A stretch of 64,000 nucleotides of DNA from CAVSNH01 sp963729275 (GCA_963729275.1 CAVSNH010000001.1:1-64000); one strand, 5' to 3'. Counted from the first letter of the stretch, positions 52,949 to 62,532 are shown. Numbers and translations are program-made. Notes: a model not told the origin generated them from the sequence alone.

Positions 52949-53416
52949 GTGCCGTCGCCCGTCATCACCTACCAGCATGGCTACTGCTTCGACCTGGCCC
53001 CTGACGGGCTGTGGGATCGGATCGAGGAGGTCGACCAGTTCGAACAGTGGTGGCCGTGGCTCACCGATTTCTGGATTGAGGGCAACGGGCTGTCTGCCGG
53101 CTCCATCCTTCACGGCATTGTCACTCCTCCACTCCCGTACCGGATGCGACTCCGGGTTCAGCTCGAAAAGTGCGAACGCCCGCACGCCATCGACGCGGTG
53201 ATCAGCGGGGACCTCATCGGGGACGCTCGGATCCGGTTACGTCCTGAAGGTGCGGGCACGTGGGTGGAAGTGGCCTGGAAAGTCGAGATGCGCCAGCCTG
53301 CCATGCGACTCGCCAGCCGAATCGGACGCCCCGTCCTGCAATGGGGGCATGACCGTGTTGTCGAGGTGACCCTACGGAATTTGCCTCCACAATTTGGCTA
53401 CCACGGAGGTGCGTGA
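52949..53416 (+). CDS. SRPBCC (START-like) family protein
   Basis: Protein of 155 aa with the polyketide-cyclase/START-like helix-grip pattern: PDGLWDRIEEVDQFEQWWPW, IRLRPEGAGTWVEVAWKVEM and a long C-terminal helix (RLASRIGRPVLQWGHDRVVE). Such folds bind hydrophobic ligands; the ligand is unknown. GTG 52949 has GGGAAAGG just upstream. Divergent from the 37-aa gene. Confidence 0.75.
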   Translation: MPSPVITYQHGYCFDLAPDGLWDRIEEVDQFEQWWPWLTDFWIEGNGLSAGSILHGIVTPPLPYRMRLRVQLEKCERPHAIDAVISGDLIGDARIRLRPEGAGTWVEVAWKVEMRQPAMRLASRIGRPVLQWGHDRVVEVTLRNLPPQFGYHGGA

Positions 53417-53726
53417 CCAGGAGGAAGACCATGCGAGCAGCCATCTACGTCCGTGGGAGTTCGCGCCCCCGCCGAAGGCGGGAGCATCTGGAATAGACCA
53501 GCGGATATTGCCCCAACAGCGAGAGTTAGAAGGATCACGCACGCGAAGTGACCGGTGGGACGTCCCTCTCATCGGATTTGTCGCTCACAACGACCGCCCC
53601 ATGGCTTTGGCTAGCACCGCAGCCATCCATAATCGCCGTCGCCAACGGACATTCCTGGGCAGGTCCTTCGCACCGTCCCAGCTCAAGAAAGCGGGCAGTC
53701 GCGACAGCTTCCCGCTTTCTTCGCGT
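53417..53726. other. 310-bp gap without a supportable gene
   Basis: Open frames run through on both strands, but their translations show no domain and no ribosome site. Nothing else is seen. Confidence 0.5.
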
Positions 53727-53900
53727 CTAGGAGGCGAGGATGGATAGGGCTGCGTGAACGGCCGATGCTGCCCTGTCGTAGGCGCGTCTGGCGATCCCGC
53801 CGTCATCATCCGACTTCGGAAGCTTTTCGCCAAGAACCTCTAGTTCATACTGGGCTTGGCGGAGTAGATCCACAATCTGAGTCTGCTGTGCTTCATCCAT
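53727..53900 (-). CDS. 57-aa small acidic helical protein
   Basis: Encodes MDEAQQTQIVDLLRQAQYEL, then a charged loop (EKLPKSDDDGG) and a second helix (RRAYDRAASAVHAALSILAS), a helical-hairpin plan. Start ATG 53900 follows a GGTTGCCCC context, with no strong ribosome site. No family recognised. Codon choice is less GC-biased than the core genes. Confidence 0.5.
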   Translation of the reverse strand: MDEAQQTQIVDLLRQAQYELEVLGEKLPKSDDDGGIARRAYDRAASAVHAALSILAS

Positions 53901-53931
53901 GGGGCAACCCTAATCGTGGTGTATCAGATCG

Positions 53932-53947
53932 AGCCTTGACAAAGGCT
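53932..53947 (-). terminator. possible hairpin after LapA-type gene
   Basis: AGCCTT-GACA-AAGGCT forms a 6-bp stem with a 4-nt loop, about 150 bp after the stop of the minus-strand gene at 54097. No T-run. Confidence 0.25.
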
Positions 53948-54096
53948 GCCGCGTTTGATGGTGCTGCGACGGGCTTCTTCGCGTCTGGCCGATGAGGAAC
54001 GGTGAACTGCGGTTGGCGTCGGTCGTTGGTGGTGAAATCGAAGTCTGCTCTGTGGCTGGCGGCGATTGCGGGCCGCCAGTTTCAGCCGGAACGAGA

Positions 54097-54381
54097 TCAG
54101 TCGCCCCGACGGTTTTCGCGCCGTTCCTTGCGTCGCCGGTGACGGCGCATGACCCCGAGTCCTAACCACACCAAGGCCCCGAAGATGGCCGTGATGATGG
54201 TGTAGAGCCACAGCGGCCACGTGAAGGCAAACACCAGGAAGTGCAGTCGTATCTTCTCGGTGTTCTGGAAGATGAAGATGAGGAGCAGTCCGACTCCGCC
54301 CAGCGAGGCGATGGCGCCACCGCTGAGTTGGCGTCGCCGCCGGGCTGGACGCTCGGGATCCTGTGGGGCGACGGCCATCAC
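54097..54381 (-). CDS. LapA-domain small membrane protein (second copy)
   Basis: Protein of 94 aa with helices GGAIASLGGVGLLLIFIFQN and FTWPLWLYTIITAIFGALVW joined by the LapA motif (N-T-E-K-I-R-L-H-F-L-V-F), and a very basic C-terminus (RRHRRRKERRENRRGD). Same family as 38175-38465 but clearly divergent. ATG 54381 or 54378. Confidence 0.75.
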   Translation of the reverse strand: MMAVAPQDPERPARRRRQLSGGAIASLGGVGLLLIFIFQNTEKIRLHFLVFAFTWPLWLYTIITAIFGALVWLGLGVMRRHRRRKERRENRRGD

Positions 54382-54484
54382 TCTCCCAACTTCGGTGTCC
54401 GGCGACCACGCCGGGCACTCACTGCCATGGAGCCGAAATGTGGCATCTGAGCCGTTCCCTCGCCGTCAGTGCGGCACGACACTC

Positions 54485-54646
54485 CTAACGGGAGAGTCGA
54501 TCCCTGCTCGGCAACAAGGCTCCGATGAGCCAGAAGAGCGGGATGAAGAGGCCGATGATGAACATCACCCAATGACCCTTTCGGATGGAGATGATCCCGA
54601 GAGTGATCAGGAGAACGATGTAGATCGCACCAAATAGAAAAGCCAT
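54485..54646 (-). CDS. 53-aa two-helix membrane protein
   Basis: Encodes two hydrophobic helices, FLFGAIYIVLLITLGIISI and MFIIGLFIPLFWLIGALL, joined by RKGHW, with a short basic end. GGAGGGTGAG lies just before ATG 54646, an excellent ribosome site, which is why this start was preferred over the upstream one at 54691. Similar tiny proteins are often annotated as phospholipase D N-terminal-type membrane segments; function unknown. Confidence 0.65.
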   Translation of the reverse strand: MAFLFGAIYIVLLITLGIISIRKGHWVMFIIGLFIPLFWLIGALLPSRDRLSR

Positions 54647-54784
54647 CTCACCCTCCTCGCCCGGTTGCCACGAGCGCGTTCCCGTCCCCAACCAAGCTAC
54701 TCCTTCATCGGCGCCCGGTGCCGTGCACCGCAGTACTTTTGGGGCGGTGGCGGCCCGTGGGACGAAGATCCGGAGCCAACGGCG

Positions 54785-56425
54785 GTGAGCCCGCGAGCCG
54801 CCGCTCCCAGTTCCGCCGCAACCGGAGGGACGAGCACCAGCGCAGGGTCCGTCCTCCTCGTACTCGCCTCCAGCCAGTTCCTCATGACACTGGACACCTC
54901 GGTGATGAACGTGTCGATCAAGTCGGTGGCCAACGACCTCGGCACCACGGTGACCGGCATCCAGACCGCCATCACCCTCTACACGCTGGTGATGGCGGCC
55001 TTCATGATCACCGGTGGGAAGGTCGGGGCGCTCCTCGGCCGGCGGAGGGCATTCGGCCTGGGCCTCATCGTCTACGGGTGCGGTTCGCTCGTCACCGCCG
55101 CCTCCCCCAACCTGACCGTCCTCTTGGTGGGATGGTCAGGGCTCGAGGGACTGGGCGCCGCACTGATCATGCCGGCCATCGTTGCGCTTGTAGCCGCCAA
55201 CTTCCCCAGCGAGCGACGATCCGCGGCCTATGGCCTGATCGCTGCGGCCGGGGCCATCGGAGTGGCGGCCGGGCCACTGATCGGCGGTGCCGTGACCACC
55301 TTCGCATCGTGGCGGTGGGTGTTCGTCGGGGAAGTGGTGATCGTGCTCGTGATCCTCATCTTCCTCCGGCGGCTGCACGACATCAGGGCCGAGCACATCT
55401 CTTTCGACGTCGTGGGTGCGGGACTGTCGGTCGCCGGCCTCTTCCTCACCGTGTTGGGCGTCCTGCGAGCCGGCGTATGGGGCCTCGTCCGGCCCAAGCC
55501 CGGTGCCCCCTCACTGGCCGGAGCGTCCATCGTGATCTGGCTGATCCTGGCCGGCCTGCTCCTGATCGGTGCGCTCATCCTCTGGGAAGGTCGGGTCGAG
55601 GGCCGAGGCGGCGAGCCGATGTTCCGGCCTTCCTTGTTCCGGAGTGTGCGGCTGACGGGCGGGCTCGTGGCCTTCTTCTTTCAGTTCATGGTGCAGTCCG
55701 GCCTGTTCTTCACCATCCCGCTCTTCCTTTCGGTCGTGCTCGAGCTCAGTGCCCTCCAAACCGGTCTGCGGATCCTGCCCCTGTCGGTGACCCTGTTGCT
55801 GGCCGCGCTCCTCGTCCCGCGACTCGCACCCCGGGCATCGCCTCGGCTGGTCGTGCGCGTCGGGCTGCTCGCCATCCTGGCCGGGACCATGGTGCTCGTG
55901 GCCGGGCTCAACCCCGACGCCGATGCCGGGATCGTCCTCATCCCCATGGCCCTGGTGGGTGCCGGCATCGGGGCCTTGGCATCCCAGCTCGGGGCGATCA
56001 CCGTTTCCGGCGCCCCGGACAGCCAGAGCGCGGAGGTGGGCGGCCTGCAGAACACCTTCACCAACTTCGGCGCCTCGCTGGGCACGGCCGTGGTCGGGGC
56101 GGTGCTCATCGCCGGGCTCACCTCCGGCCTCATGCACGGCGTGTCCAACAACCCGGCCATCCCGTCGTCCGTCACGGCCACGGCCACCGTGCAGCTGGAG
56201 GGCGGAGTGCCCTTCGTGTCGGACAGTCAGCTCCGGAGCAAGCTGGCGTCGACGGATCTCCCACCCGCCACCGACGAGGCCATCGTCGCCGAGAATGCGT
56301 CCGCCCGGCTCTACGGGCTCCGGAGCGCCCTTTGGGTCGTGGTCCTCATGGTGGTGGCCGCCTTGTTCTGTACCGGGCTCCTGCCCCGCCAATCGCTGGT
56401 GGCCACTCGCAAAGAACCCTCATGA
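54785..56425 (+). CDS. MFS drug-efflux transporter (DHA2, 14-helix)
   Basis: Proton-driven exporter of 546 aa, EmrB/QacA-like. Family motifs: LDTSVMNVSIKSVANDLGTT (motif D1), GGKVGALLGRRRAFGLGLIV (motif A) and AAAGAIGVAAGPLIGGAVTT (motif C, antiporter). Length and the extra central helices fit the 14-helix class. GTG 54785 precedes a 30-residue Ala/Ser/Thr-rich lead. No TetR or MarR regulator is adjacent. Substrate unknown. Confidence 0.88.
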   Translation: MSPRAAAPSSAATGGTSTSAGSVLLVLASSQFLMTLDTSVMNVSIKSVANDLGTTVTGIQTAITLYTLVMAAFMITGGKVGALLGRRRAFGLGLIVYGCGSLVTAASPNLTVLLVGWSGLEGLGAALIMPAIVALVAANFPSERRSAAYGLIAAAGAIGVAAGPLIGGAVTTFASWRWVFVGEVVIVLVILIFLRRLHDIRAEHISFDVVGAGLSVAGLFLTVLGVLRAGVWGLVRPKPGAPSLAGASIVIWLILAGLLLIGALILWEGRVEGRGGEPMFRPSLFRSVRLTGGLVAFFFQFMVQSGLFFTIPLFLSVVLELSALQTGLRILPLSVTLLLAALLVPRLAPRASPRLVVRVGLLAILAGTMVLVAGLNPDADAGIVLIPMALVGAGIGALASQLGAITVSGAPDSQSAEVGGLQNTFTNFGASLGTAVVGAVLIAGLTSGLMHGVSNNPAIPSSVTATATVQLEGGVPFVSDSQLRSKLASTDLPPATDEAIVAENASARLYGLRSALWVVVLMVVAALFCTGLLPRQSLVATRKEPS

Positions 56426-56483
56426 CCAGTGCCTGGCCCGACACCCCCGGGCAACCCCGACGGGGGCCAGGCTGGCTGGGCCA

Positions 56484-56504
56484 CCGGCTCGGCGCCGGAG
56501 CCGG
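56484..56504. terminator. hairpin between convergent genes
   Basis: CCGGCTC (56484-56490) and GAGCCGG (56498-56504) make a perfect 7-bp stem with a 7-nt loop, between the convergent MFS and fusion genes. Likely bidirectional terminator, no T-run. Confidence 0.4.
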
Positions 56505-56612
56505 CTCGGACGCGCTGGCCGGCGGCCGAAACGATTCAAGCGGTGACCTCCTTTGCCCCGGAGTGTCTCGCCCACGCTGGCGGCCATCGAGCTTTCTCCG
56601 GCCCGATGACGC

Positions 56613-59600
56613 TCAGGGGCGGGCCACGATCTCGTCGTCGCGGGCCGGTGGCTCGCCCCATGTGTGGTGGGCTTGCGCGTCACTGGTGGCGGGCTCGATG
56701 AACGGAGCCGACTCTTCGGCGTCGTCGGCCCGGGCCGCCGCGTTGCGGCGCCCGGTGCTGGCCGCGATGAACCGGCCGAGGACGGGCACCTCCCAGATGG
56801 ACTCTGCCCGCAGGATGGCCATGATCACCGGCACCAGGTGCTCGGCCGTGTCGAAGACGACGTAGCGGGGCAACCATTCCGGCTCGTATTTGGCGTTGAA
56901 CCGCCACAGGGACTCGATCTGGCCCCTGGCCGACAGCCGTTTCACCAACCAGCGCTGCATGGTGCTCTCGCCCCGCTCGCCGGCCAGGGTTGACCGCAAG
57001 GCGGCGAAGTTGAGGCTCACCCCGTCCAAGCCGTTTTCCCGCATGTGCTCGATGGTCTCGCACAGGGCGAAGTCGAGCAGTCCGTTGGGATGGTCACCCG
57101 GGTCCCGGCGCATGAGGTCGAGGGAGAAGCCCTTGATGCCGGGCGCGGGAACGAATTGGCAGATGGCTGCGGCTCGCCCGTCGGGCCCCCGCACGACGGT
57201 GAGCAACAGGCCGGTGTCCCGGGGGTCGAAGATGCGGCCGAGCATCATCGAGAATCCGCGCTCGTGCTCGCCCTGGCGGCTCAGCTCCATGAGCTCGGCG
57301 AGCTCGGCCACCGTGCGGCGGTCGAGCCGGGCCGGATCGTGGAACGACGCCGTGTAGCCCTTGCGCGCCACCCGGTGATGGGCCTGGCGCAACCCCTTCA
57401 TGGCGCCGCCCGACAACGAGAAGTCTCGGACGTGCACCACGGCCTCGTCGCCGAGGTAGACGTGACGCATCCCCGACTCCCGGTAGATCGGCAGCCACTC
57501 CTCGCTTGCCCCCATGACCGCGGTCACCCAGCCGTGACGGTCGGCGTAGCGGCGGAAGGCAGCCCATACCTGGCCCCGCTCGTTGAGGGGCCCGATGGGA
57601 TCGGGAGAGATGAGACAGATGCCGCCGTGGACGGCATAGGCGACGAGGGTGTCGCGGTGGAAGAACCAGCGCTTGTCGGAGCGGAGGGCGAAGTAGTCGA
57701 GCGTGGACGAGCCGTGTCGCCGCACGATGTCGCGGGCGCGCAGCTCGGCGGCGCGGCCGGACCGGAGGCGTCGATCGACGACCGGGCGGGTGAGGAGGAA
57801 GAGAGCCAAGGCGATGACGGTGAGGCCGATGGCGAGCAGAGTGGGGGCGAGGAACCGGTTGGCCCGCGGCGGAAGCGCCACCGTCTGAATGCCCACCATT
57901 CGCTCGCTCACGGCCAACCAGACGGAGGTGAGCGAGAGGTGCAGGCTGTGATCGCGGTCGAGGTGGTAGAAGATCTCGAGCGAGGCGACGGCGGCGAGGC
58001 CGATGCCCACCCATCCGACGGCCAGCGCCAGGAGGGCGTTGCGGAGCGAGGCGCGGTCGGAGGTGGACTGAAACTCGCGTCGGTTGGTCAACAGGATGGC
58101 GAGGATCGCCAGTGCCATCAGGGATTCTTCGATGTCGGCTCCGGCGACGAGGTGGAGGACGACCGTGGCGGCGAGCAAGACCACAGCCACGCGCCATGCC
58201 CGGTTCTGACCGCGCAGGATGCCGCGCCCCAGTGCCAGCAACCCGAGCCCGGCCACTGCGACCAGGGCGCCGGCAGCCACGCTGGCTCGGAGGGGCAGGT
58301 ACTGGAGCACGAGGTGCAGCCGACTACGCAAGGGTGGGGTGACCGCGTCGAGCAGGTCCACCACACCGGCGGCGAGGATGGCGGCGGCGGACCACCGCCG
58401 CACACGACGCGTCCGGCGATGCGCCTGACCGAGGTCGGGGGCGGGGGGCCACGAGGCGCCAGTCGGGTGTGATGCAACGAGCTGCGGTCGCAGACCGCCA
58501 AGGGCGCGATCACGAGTGGCCAAGGCCTCGAGCCGACTCGGTGACGACAGGTCTCGGCGCCCGAGCATGAGGCGGGCGTGCACCTCGGCGCCGGTCTCGA
58601 GCTCGACCCAGCTCACCTGCTCGGTGGCCACGAACACGGGCGGCAGCCCGAGCCGGCCGCGATGTTCCTCGGTGACCTGGGTGCTCGCACCCACGTTGGC
58701 GTAGAAGCCCACCCCCAGGTGGGTGAGCTCGGGTTCGAAGCTCGACGCGGTCACGAGGCCTGCGTACCCGTGACCGGCGAGGCCACGAGCTCCGTCACGG
58801 GCCACATCGTTGGCTCGTGTCCCCTGTTGCACGGCGTCCAGGGCGCCGCCCCCGAGCGCCGACCAGACCCGCCGGCTGAGGAGCCAGAGCACCGCGGCGA
58901 GGACGGCCACGCCCGTTAGCGCCACGAGAATTGCGACCGCCACCTGATCGCCGAGGTCGGCACTTCGGGCGTGGCGAAGGGCGCGGCCTGGGAGCCCGTT
59001 GCCGGCATGGCCGATGAGCCACGGGGTCACCCCGAGCCGCAGCAGCAGGACGACCACGAATGGGACGAACAGCCACCACACGAAGCGGCCCAGTCGGCGG
59101 TAGAGGAGTCGGGAGACGACAAAGCGGGAGCACGACAAGGGATCGTCCAGCCGGTCGAGCCCTTCGAGCCACGGCGCCCCCTCCGACGAGCCGACCAGGA
59201 GCCGACGCCAACCTCCGACCTCGACGTCGGCCGTGGCCCCCCCCTCGGTGGACGGTGAGTGGTCCGACCGCACCCGCGGCTCGACGCGCACGACACGGGT
59301 GCCGGTCCCGGTGCGCAGGTGAAGGTCGAGCGGCCCGGCGTGCTCCACGCCGAGTGTCTCCTCCACGGCGCACTGAACGGCGGCCGTGTCCGGGCCGTCC
59401 ACCAACTCGTGATCGCCGAGTTGACGAACCACGCGCCGCTCGTCACCGTCGACGAACCGACGAAGAGCGGCGCCGAGCTGAGGATGGGCGTCGAGCGCTT
59501 GCTCGGCGTACCGGCGCGGCTCCTCTGCGCCGGTCAGGTCGAAGAGGTTGCCTGCCATGATCAGCACTCCGGGGCCTTCCCAGGTGTCGAGAGAGCGGGC

Positions 59601-59849
59601 GATCTCTGCGGTGGCCGCCGTGGCGGTCGTGTTGACCGCCGGCGTCAAGAACAGGTCGCTCACCACCATCACCCGGCGCCCGATTGGCACGTCGAGCTGG
59701 GTGATCCCGAGTGATGGGCAGGGGACGGGCCCGCGGCTGTCGTTCCGGCCCGTCGCCAGGACTGGCCCGGTGCCCAGACCGAGCGCGTCAGCAACTGCGG
59801 GCTCTTGGGGGAAGGGCACCACGGTCAATCCATCGTAGATGGCGCTCAC
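56613..59849 (-). CDS. degenerate metallophosphoesterase fused to MprF-like (DUF2156) membrane protein
   Basis: A 1078-aa protein in two parts. Residues 55-230 follow a calcineurin-like phosphoesterase, but metal sites are altered: DLF at 65-67 where DLH is expected, GNLFD at 100-104 for GDxxD, GDHE at 145-148 for GNHD/E. Two or three helices and a soluble stretch follow to about residue 480. The second part has several helices (about 495-740) and a DUF2156 GNAT-like domain (HGSSTLDYFALRSDKRWFFH, AMKGLRQAHHRVARKGY), the catalytic module of MprF, which moves amino acids from tRNA to phosphatidylglycerol. GTG 59849 chosen; the frame is open to 59894. Aminoacyl-lipid synthesis is family-based inference. 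Confidence 0.8.
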   Translation of the reverse strand: MSAIYDGLTVVPFPQEPAVADALGLGTGPVLATGRNDSRGPVPCPSLGITQLDVPIGRRVMVVSDLFLTPAVNTTATAATAEIARSLDTWEGPGVLIMAGNLFDLTGAEEPRRYAEQALDAHPQLGAALRRFVDGDERRVVRQLGDHELVDGPDTAAVQCAVEETLGVEHAGPLDLHLRTGTGTRVVRVEPRVRSDHSPSTEGGATADVEVGGWRRLLVGSSEGAPWLEGLDRLDDPLSCSRFVVSRLLYRRLGRFVWWLFVPFVVVLLLRLGVTPWLIGHAGNGLPGRALRHARSADLGDQVAVAILVALTGVAVLAAVLWLLSRRVWSALGGGALDAVQQGTRANDVARDGARGLAGHGYAGLVTASSFEPELTHLGVGFYANVGASTQVTEEHRGRLGLPPVFVATEQVSWVELETGAEVHARLMLGRRDLSSPSRLEALATRDRALGGLRPQLVASHPTGASWPPAPDLGQAHRRTRRVRRWSAAAILAAGVVDLLDAVTPPLRSRLHLVLQYLPLRASVAAGALVAVAGLGLLALGRGILRGQNRAWRVAVVLLAATVVLHLVAGADIEESLMALAILAILLTNRREFQSTSDRASLRNALLALAVGWVGIGLAAVASLEIFYHLDRDHSLHLSLTSVWLAVSERMVGIQTVALPPRANRFLAPTLLAIGLTVIALALFLLTRPVVDRRLRSGRAAELRARDIVRRHGSSTLDYFALRSDKRWFFHRDTLVAYAVHGGICLISPDPIGPLNERGQVWAAFRRYADRHGWVTAVMGASEEWLPIYRESGMRHVYLGDEAVVHVRDFSLSGGAMKGLRQAHHRVARKGYTASFHDPARLDRRTVAELAELMELSRQGEHERGFSMMLGRIFDPRDTGLLLTVVRGPDGRAAAICQFVPAPGIKGFSLDLMRRDPGDHPNGLLDFALCETIEHMRENGLDGVSLNFAALRSTLAGERGESTMQRWLVKRLSARGQIESLWRFNAKYEPEWLPRYVVFDTAEHLVPVIMAILRAESIWEVPVLGRFIAASTGRRNAAARADDAEESAPFIEPATSDAQAHHTWGEPPARDDEIVARP

Positions 59850-59911
59850 CGTTAGGCTGATGCACGAGTGAGCGAGTGGGGCGACGCCCACCACCAGGGA
59901 GGACGCGAGGA

Positions 59912-61981
59912 ATGCCGGACGAGGGAGCCCAAGGCCCGGGACCGGGGGCGACTGCCGGCCCCGGCGCGGGAGCCACCATCGAGGACTGGTTCAGCGAGGA
60001 TCGCCGTTTCCCACCGTCATCCGAGTTCGCCCGCCAGGCCGTCGTGGCCGACCCGGCGGTGTACCAGCGGGCCGAGGAGGCCGGTCCCGATTTCTGGGCC
60101 GAGCAGGCCGGCGCCCTCGACTGGTTTCGGCCCTGGGACCGCATCCTCGAGTGGGACCTTCCCTTTGCCCGGTGGTTCGTCGGCGGGACCCTCAACGTGT
60201 CCTACAACTGCCTCGACCGCCATGTGGCCGCCGGGCGTGGCGACAAGGTGGCCTTCCACTGGGAGGGCGAGCCGGGTGACACCCGGACCGTGACCTACGG
60301 TCAGCTCCTCGAGGAGGTGTGCCGCTTCGCCAATGTGCTGCGCGCCCTCGGCACAGAGCGGGGCGATCGGGTGGCCATCTACATGCCCATGATCCCCGAG
60401 CTGCCCGTGGCCATGCTGGCCTGCACCCGGATCGGCGCCGCCCACTCGGTGGTGTTCGGCGGATTCTCGGCCGAGGCGTTGCGCGACCGGATCCTCGATG
60501 CGGAGGCCAAGGTAGTGGTCACCGCCGACGGGGGATGGCGGCGCGGCGCCCCCGTTCCCCTCAAGCCCCATGTGGACGCAGCCGTCTCGGAGACACCTTC
60601 GGTCACCCATGTCGTGGTGGCGCGACGCATCACAGACGGCGGGCCGACGGATGGGGCCACCGGCCACGAGGTGCCGGCCACCCCCATGACCGCCGGCCGG
60701 GACCACTGGTGGGACGAGCTCATGTCGGGCCAGGATCCCGCCGCCGGGGGTGCGCCATCGAACCGATGCGAGCCCGAGCACATGGACGCCGAGGACCTGC
60801 TCTATCTGCTGTACACGTCGGGGACCACGGCCGCCCCCAAGGGCATCATGCACACGACCGGCGGATACCTGACCCAGGTGGCCTACACCCACCGGGTGGT
60901 CTTCGACCTCCACCCCGAGACCGACATCTACTGGTGCGCGGCCGACATCGGCTGGGTGACCGGCCACAGCTACATCGTGTACGGGCCGCTGGCCAACGGC
61001 GCCACCTCGGTCATGTACGAGGGCACTCCCGACTTCCCTGATCGCGACCGGTGGTGGTCGATCGTCGAGCGCTATGGGGTGACGATCCTCTATTGCGCGC
61101 CCACCGCCATCCGCACGTTCATGAAGTGGGGGACCGAGTACCCCGGTGGCCACGATCTCACGACCCTCCGAGTGCTGGGAAGTGTGGGCGAGCCCATCAA
61201 CCCCGAGGCCTGGATGTGGTACCAGACCAACATCGGTGGCGGCACCTGCCCGGTCGTCGACACCTGGTGGCAGACCGAGACGGGGGCCATCATGATCTCG
61301 CCCCTGCCCGGGCTGACCGCCACCAAACCGGGCTCGGCCACCTTCCCGCTGCCGGGCATTGCCGCCGAGGTGCTAACCGACGAGGGGAAACCGGTCGAGG
61401 ACGGTGGTGGGTACCTGACGCTGACCCGCCCATGGCCGTCGATGCTCCGAGGCATCTACGGCGACCCGGATCGCTACCGGCAGACCTACTGGAGCCGGTT
61501 CGGTGGCCGGTACTTCGCCGGGGACGGGGCCAAGATCGACGATGACGGCTACTTCTGGCTGCTCGGCCGGGTCGACGACGTGATGAACATCTCGGGCCAT
61601 CGGATCTCGACGACCGAGGTCGAGTCGGCCCTGGTCGATGACCCGTCGGTGGCCGAGGCGGCGGTCGTGGGGGCGAGTGACCCGACTACGGGACAGGCCA
61701 TCGTGGCCTTCGTGACCCTGCGGGCCGACGCCGGGCCCGGTGACGACAAGCGAGGCGAGGAGCTGCGAGCCCACGTGTCCACCAAGATCGGTCCCATCGC
61801 CCGGCCCCGCAACGTGGTCTTCACCGACGAGCTGCCCAAGACCCGGAGCGGGAAGATCATGCGCCGGCTGCTCCGCGACGTGGCCGAGGGCCGAGTCCTC
61901 GGTGACACGACGACCCTGGCCGACCCGGCGGTCGTGGACGAGATCCGCCGCCTGGCCGCCACCGCCCCCACCGAAGAGTGA
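59912..61981 (+). CDS. acs: acetyl-CoA synthetase (AMP-forming)
   Basis: Activates acetate to acetyl-CoA through an acetyl-adenylate. The 689-aa product has the P-loop-like LLYTSGTTAAPKGIMHTTGG, the specificity block WWQTETGAIMISPLPGLTAT, the hinge GRVDDVMNISGHRISTTEVE, and the C-terminal lysine in KTRSGKIMRRLLRDV, which is acetylated to switch off activity in relatives. An N-terminal ACAS lead (VYQRAEEAGPDFWAEQAGAL) supports acetate over longer acids. ATG 59912. Its stop overlaps the HAD gene. Confidence 0.94.
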   Translation: MPDEGAQGPGPGATAGPGAGATIEDWFSEDRRFPPSSEFARQAVVADPAVYQRAEEAGPDFWAEQAGALDWFRPWDRILEWDLPFARWFVGGTLNVSYNCLDRHVAAGRGDKVAFHWEGEPGDTRTVTYGQLLEEVCRFANVLRALGTERGDRVAIYMPMIPELPVAMLACTRIGAAHSVVFGGFSAEALRDRILDAEAKVVVTADGGWRRGAPVPLKPHVDAAVSETPSVTHVVVARRITDGGPTDGATGHEVPATPMTAGRDHWWDELMSGQDPAAGGAPSNRCEPEHMDAEDLLYLLYTSGTTAAPKGIMHTTGGYLTQVAYTHRVVFDLHPETDIYWCAADIGWVTGHSYIVYGPLANGATSVMYEGTPDFPDRDRWWSIVERYGVTILYCAPTAIRTFMKWGTEYPGGHDLTTLRVLGSVGEPINPEAWMWYQTNIGGGTCPVVDTWWQTETGAIMISPLPGLTATKPGSATFPLPGIAAEVLTDEGKPVEDGGGYLTLTRPWPSMLRGIYGDPDRYRQTYWSRFGGRYFAGDGAKIDDDGYFWLLGRVDDVMNISGHRISTTEVESALVDDPSVAEAAVVGASDPTTGQAIVAFVTLRADAGPGDDKRGEELRAHVSTKIGPIARPRNVVFTDELPKTRSGKIMRRLLRDVAEGRVLGDTTTLADPAVVDEIRRLAATAPTEE

Positions 61982-62532
61982 CCGCAGGTCGCAGCTCCGG
62001 GCTCGGTCGACCGCCAGTCGGCTCGGACCGCGCCGCCCGGAGCCTCGGCTGGCCGTCCAACTGGGCCTGGCACAACGGTCCCGTCGAGCGGCCCGGCGAG
62101 GCCGTGATCTTCGACGTCGACGGTGTGCTGTCCGACGCCGTCGGACGCCAGCACTTCCTCGAGCGGGGACGGCGCGACTGGGACAGCTTCTTCGAGGCGT
62201 GTGGCGACGACCCGGTCATCGAGGAGCTGGCCCGGGTCCTCGAACTCCTCGACGCCCGGCTTCAGGTCATCCTGTTGACCGGCCGGCCCATGCGCGTCCA
62301 GCCCCAGACGCTGGCCTGGCTCGACCGCTACCGACTGCGCTGGGACCTCCTCGTCATGCGGGCCCGCGGCGATTACGCCCACGTCACCGCGTTCAAGCGC
62401 GAAGCCGTCGACGAGCTACGGGACTACGGGTTCGACCTTCGCCTCGCCTTCGAGGACGACCCCAAGAACTTCGCCATGTTCCACGCCGAAGGCGTGCCCT
62501 GCGTCTACATCCACTCGGGCTACTACGACTGA
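61978..62532 (+). CDS. HAD-like phosphatase (polynucleotide kinase phosphatase/LNS2 type)
   Basis: Protein of 184 aa of the haloacid dehalogenase superfamily. Motif I is VIFDVDGVLSDAVGRQHFL (D-x-D), motif II Thr in VILLTGRPMRV, motif III Lys in AFKREAVDEL, and motif IV in LAFEDDPKNFAMF. Resembles small HAD proteins that remove phosphates from sugars or nucleic-acid ends. Substrate unknown. GTG 61978 overlaps the acs stop, so they form one operon. Confidence 0.82.
   Translation: MTAGRSSGLGRPPVGSDRAARSLGWPSNWAWHNGPVERPGEAVIFDVDGVLSDAVGRQHFLERGRRDWDSFFEACGDDPVIEELARVLELLDARLQVILLTGRPMRVQPQTLAWLDRYRLRWDLLVMRARGDYAHVTAFKREAVDELRDYGFDLRLAFEDDPKNFAMFHAEGVPCVYIHSGYYD

Noticed and set aside
53394..53747. 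117-codon plus-strand open frame
   Set aside because: Overlaps the end of the SRPBCC gene, lacks any domain or ribosome site.
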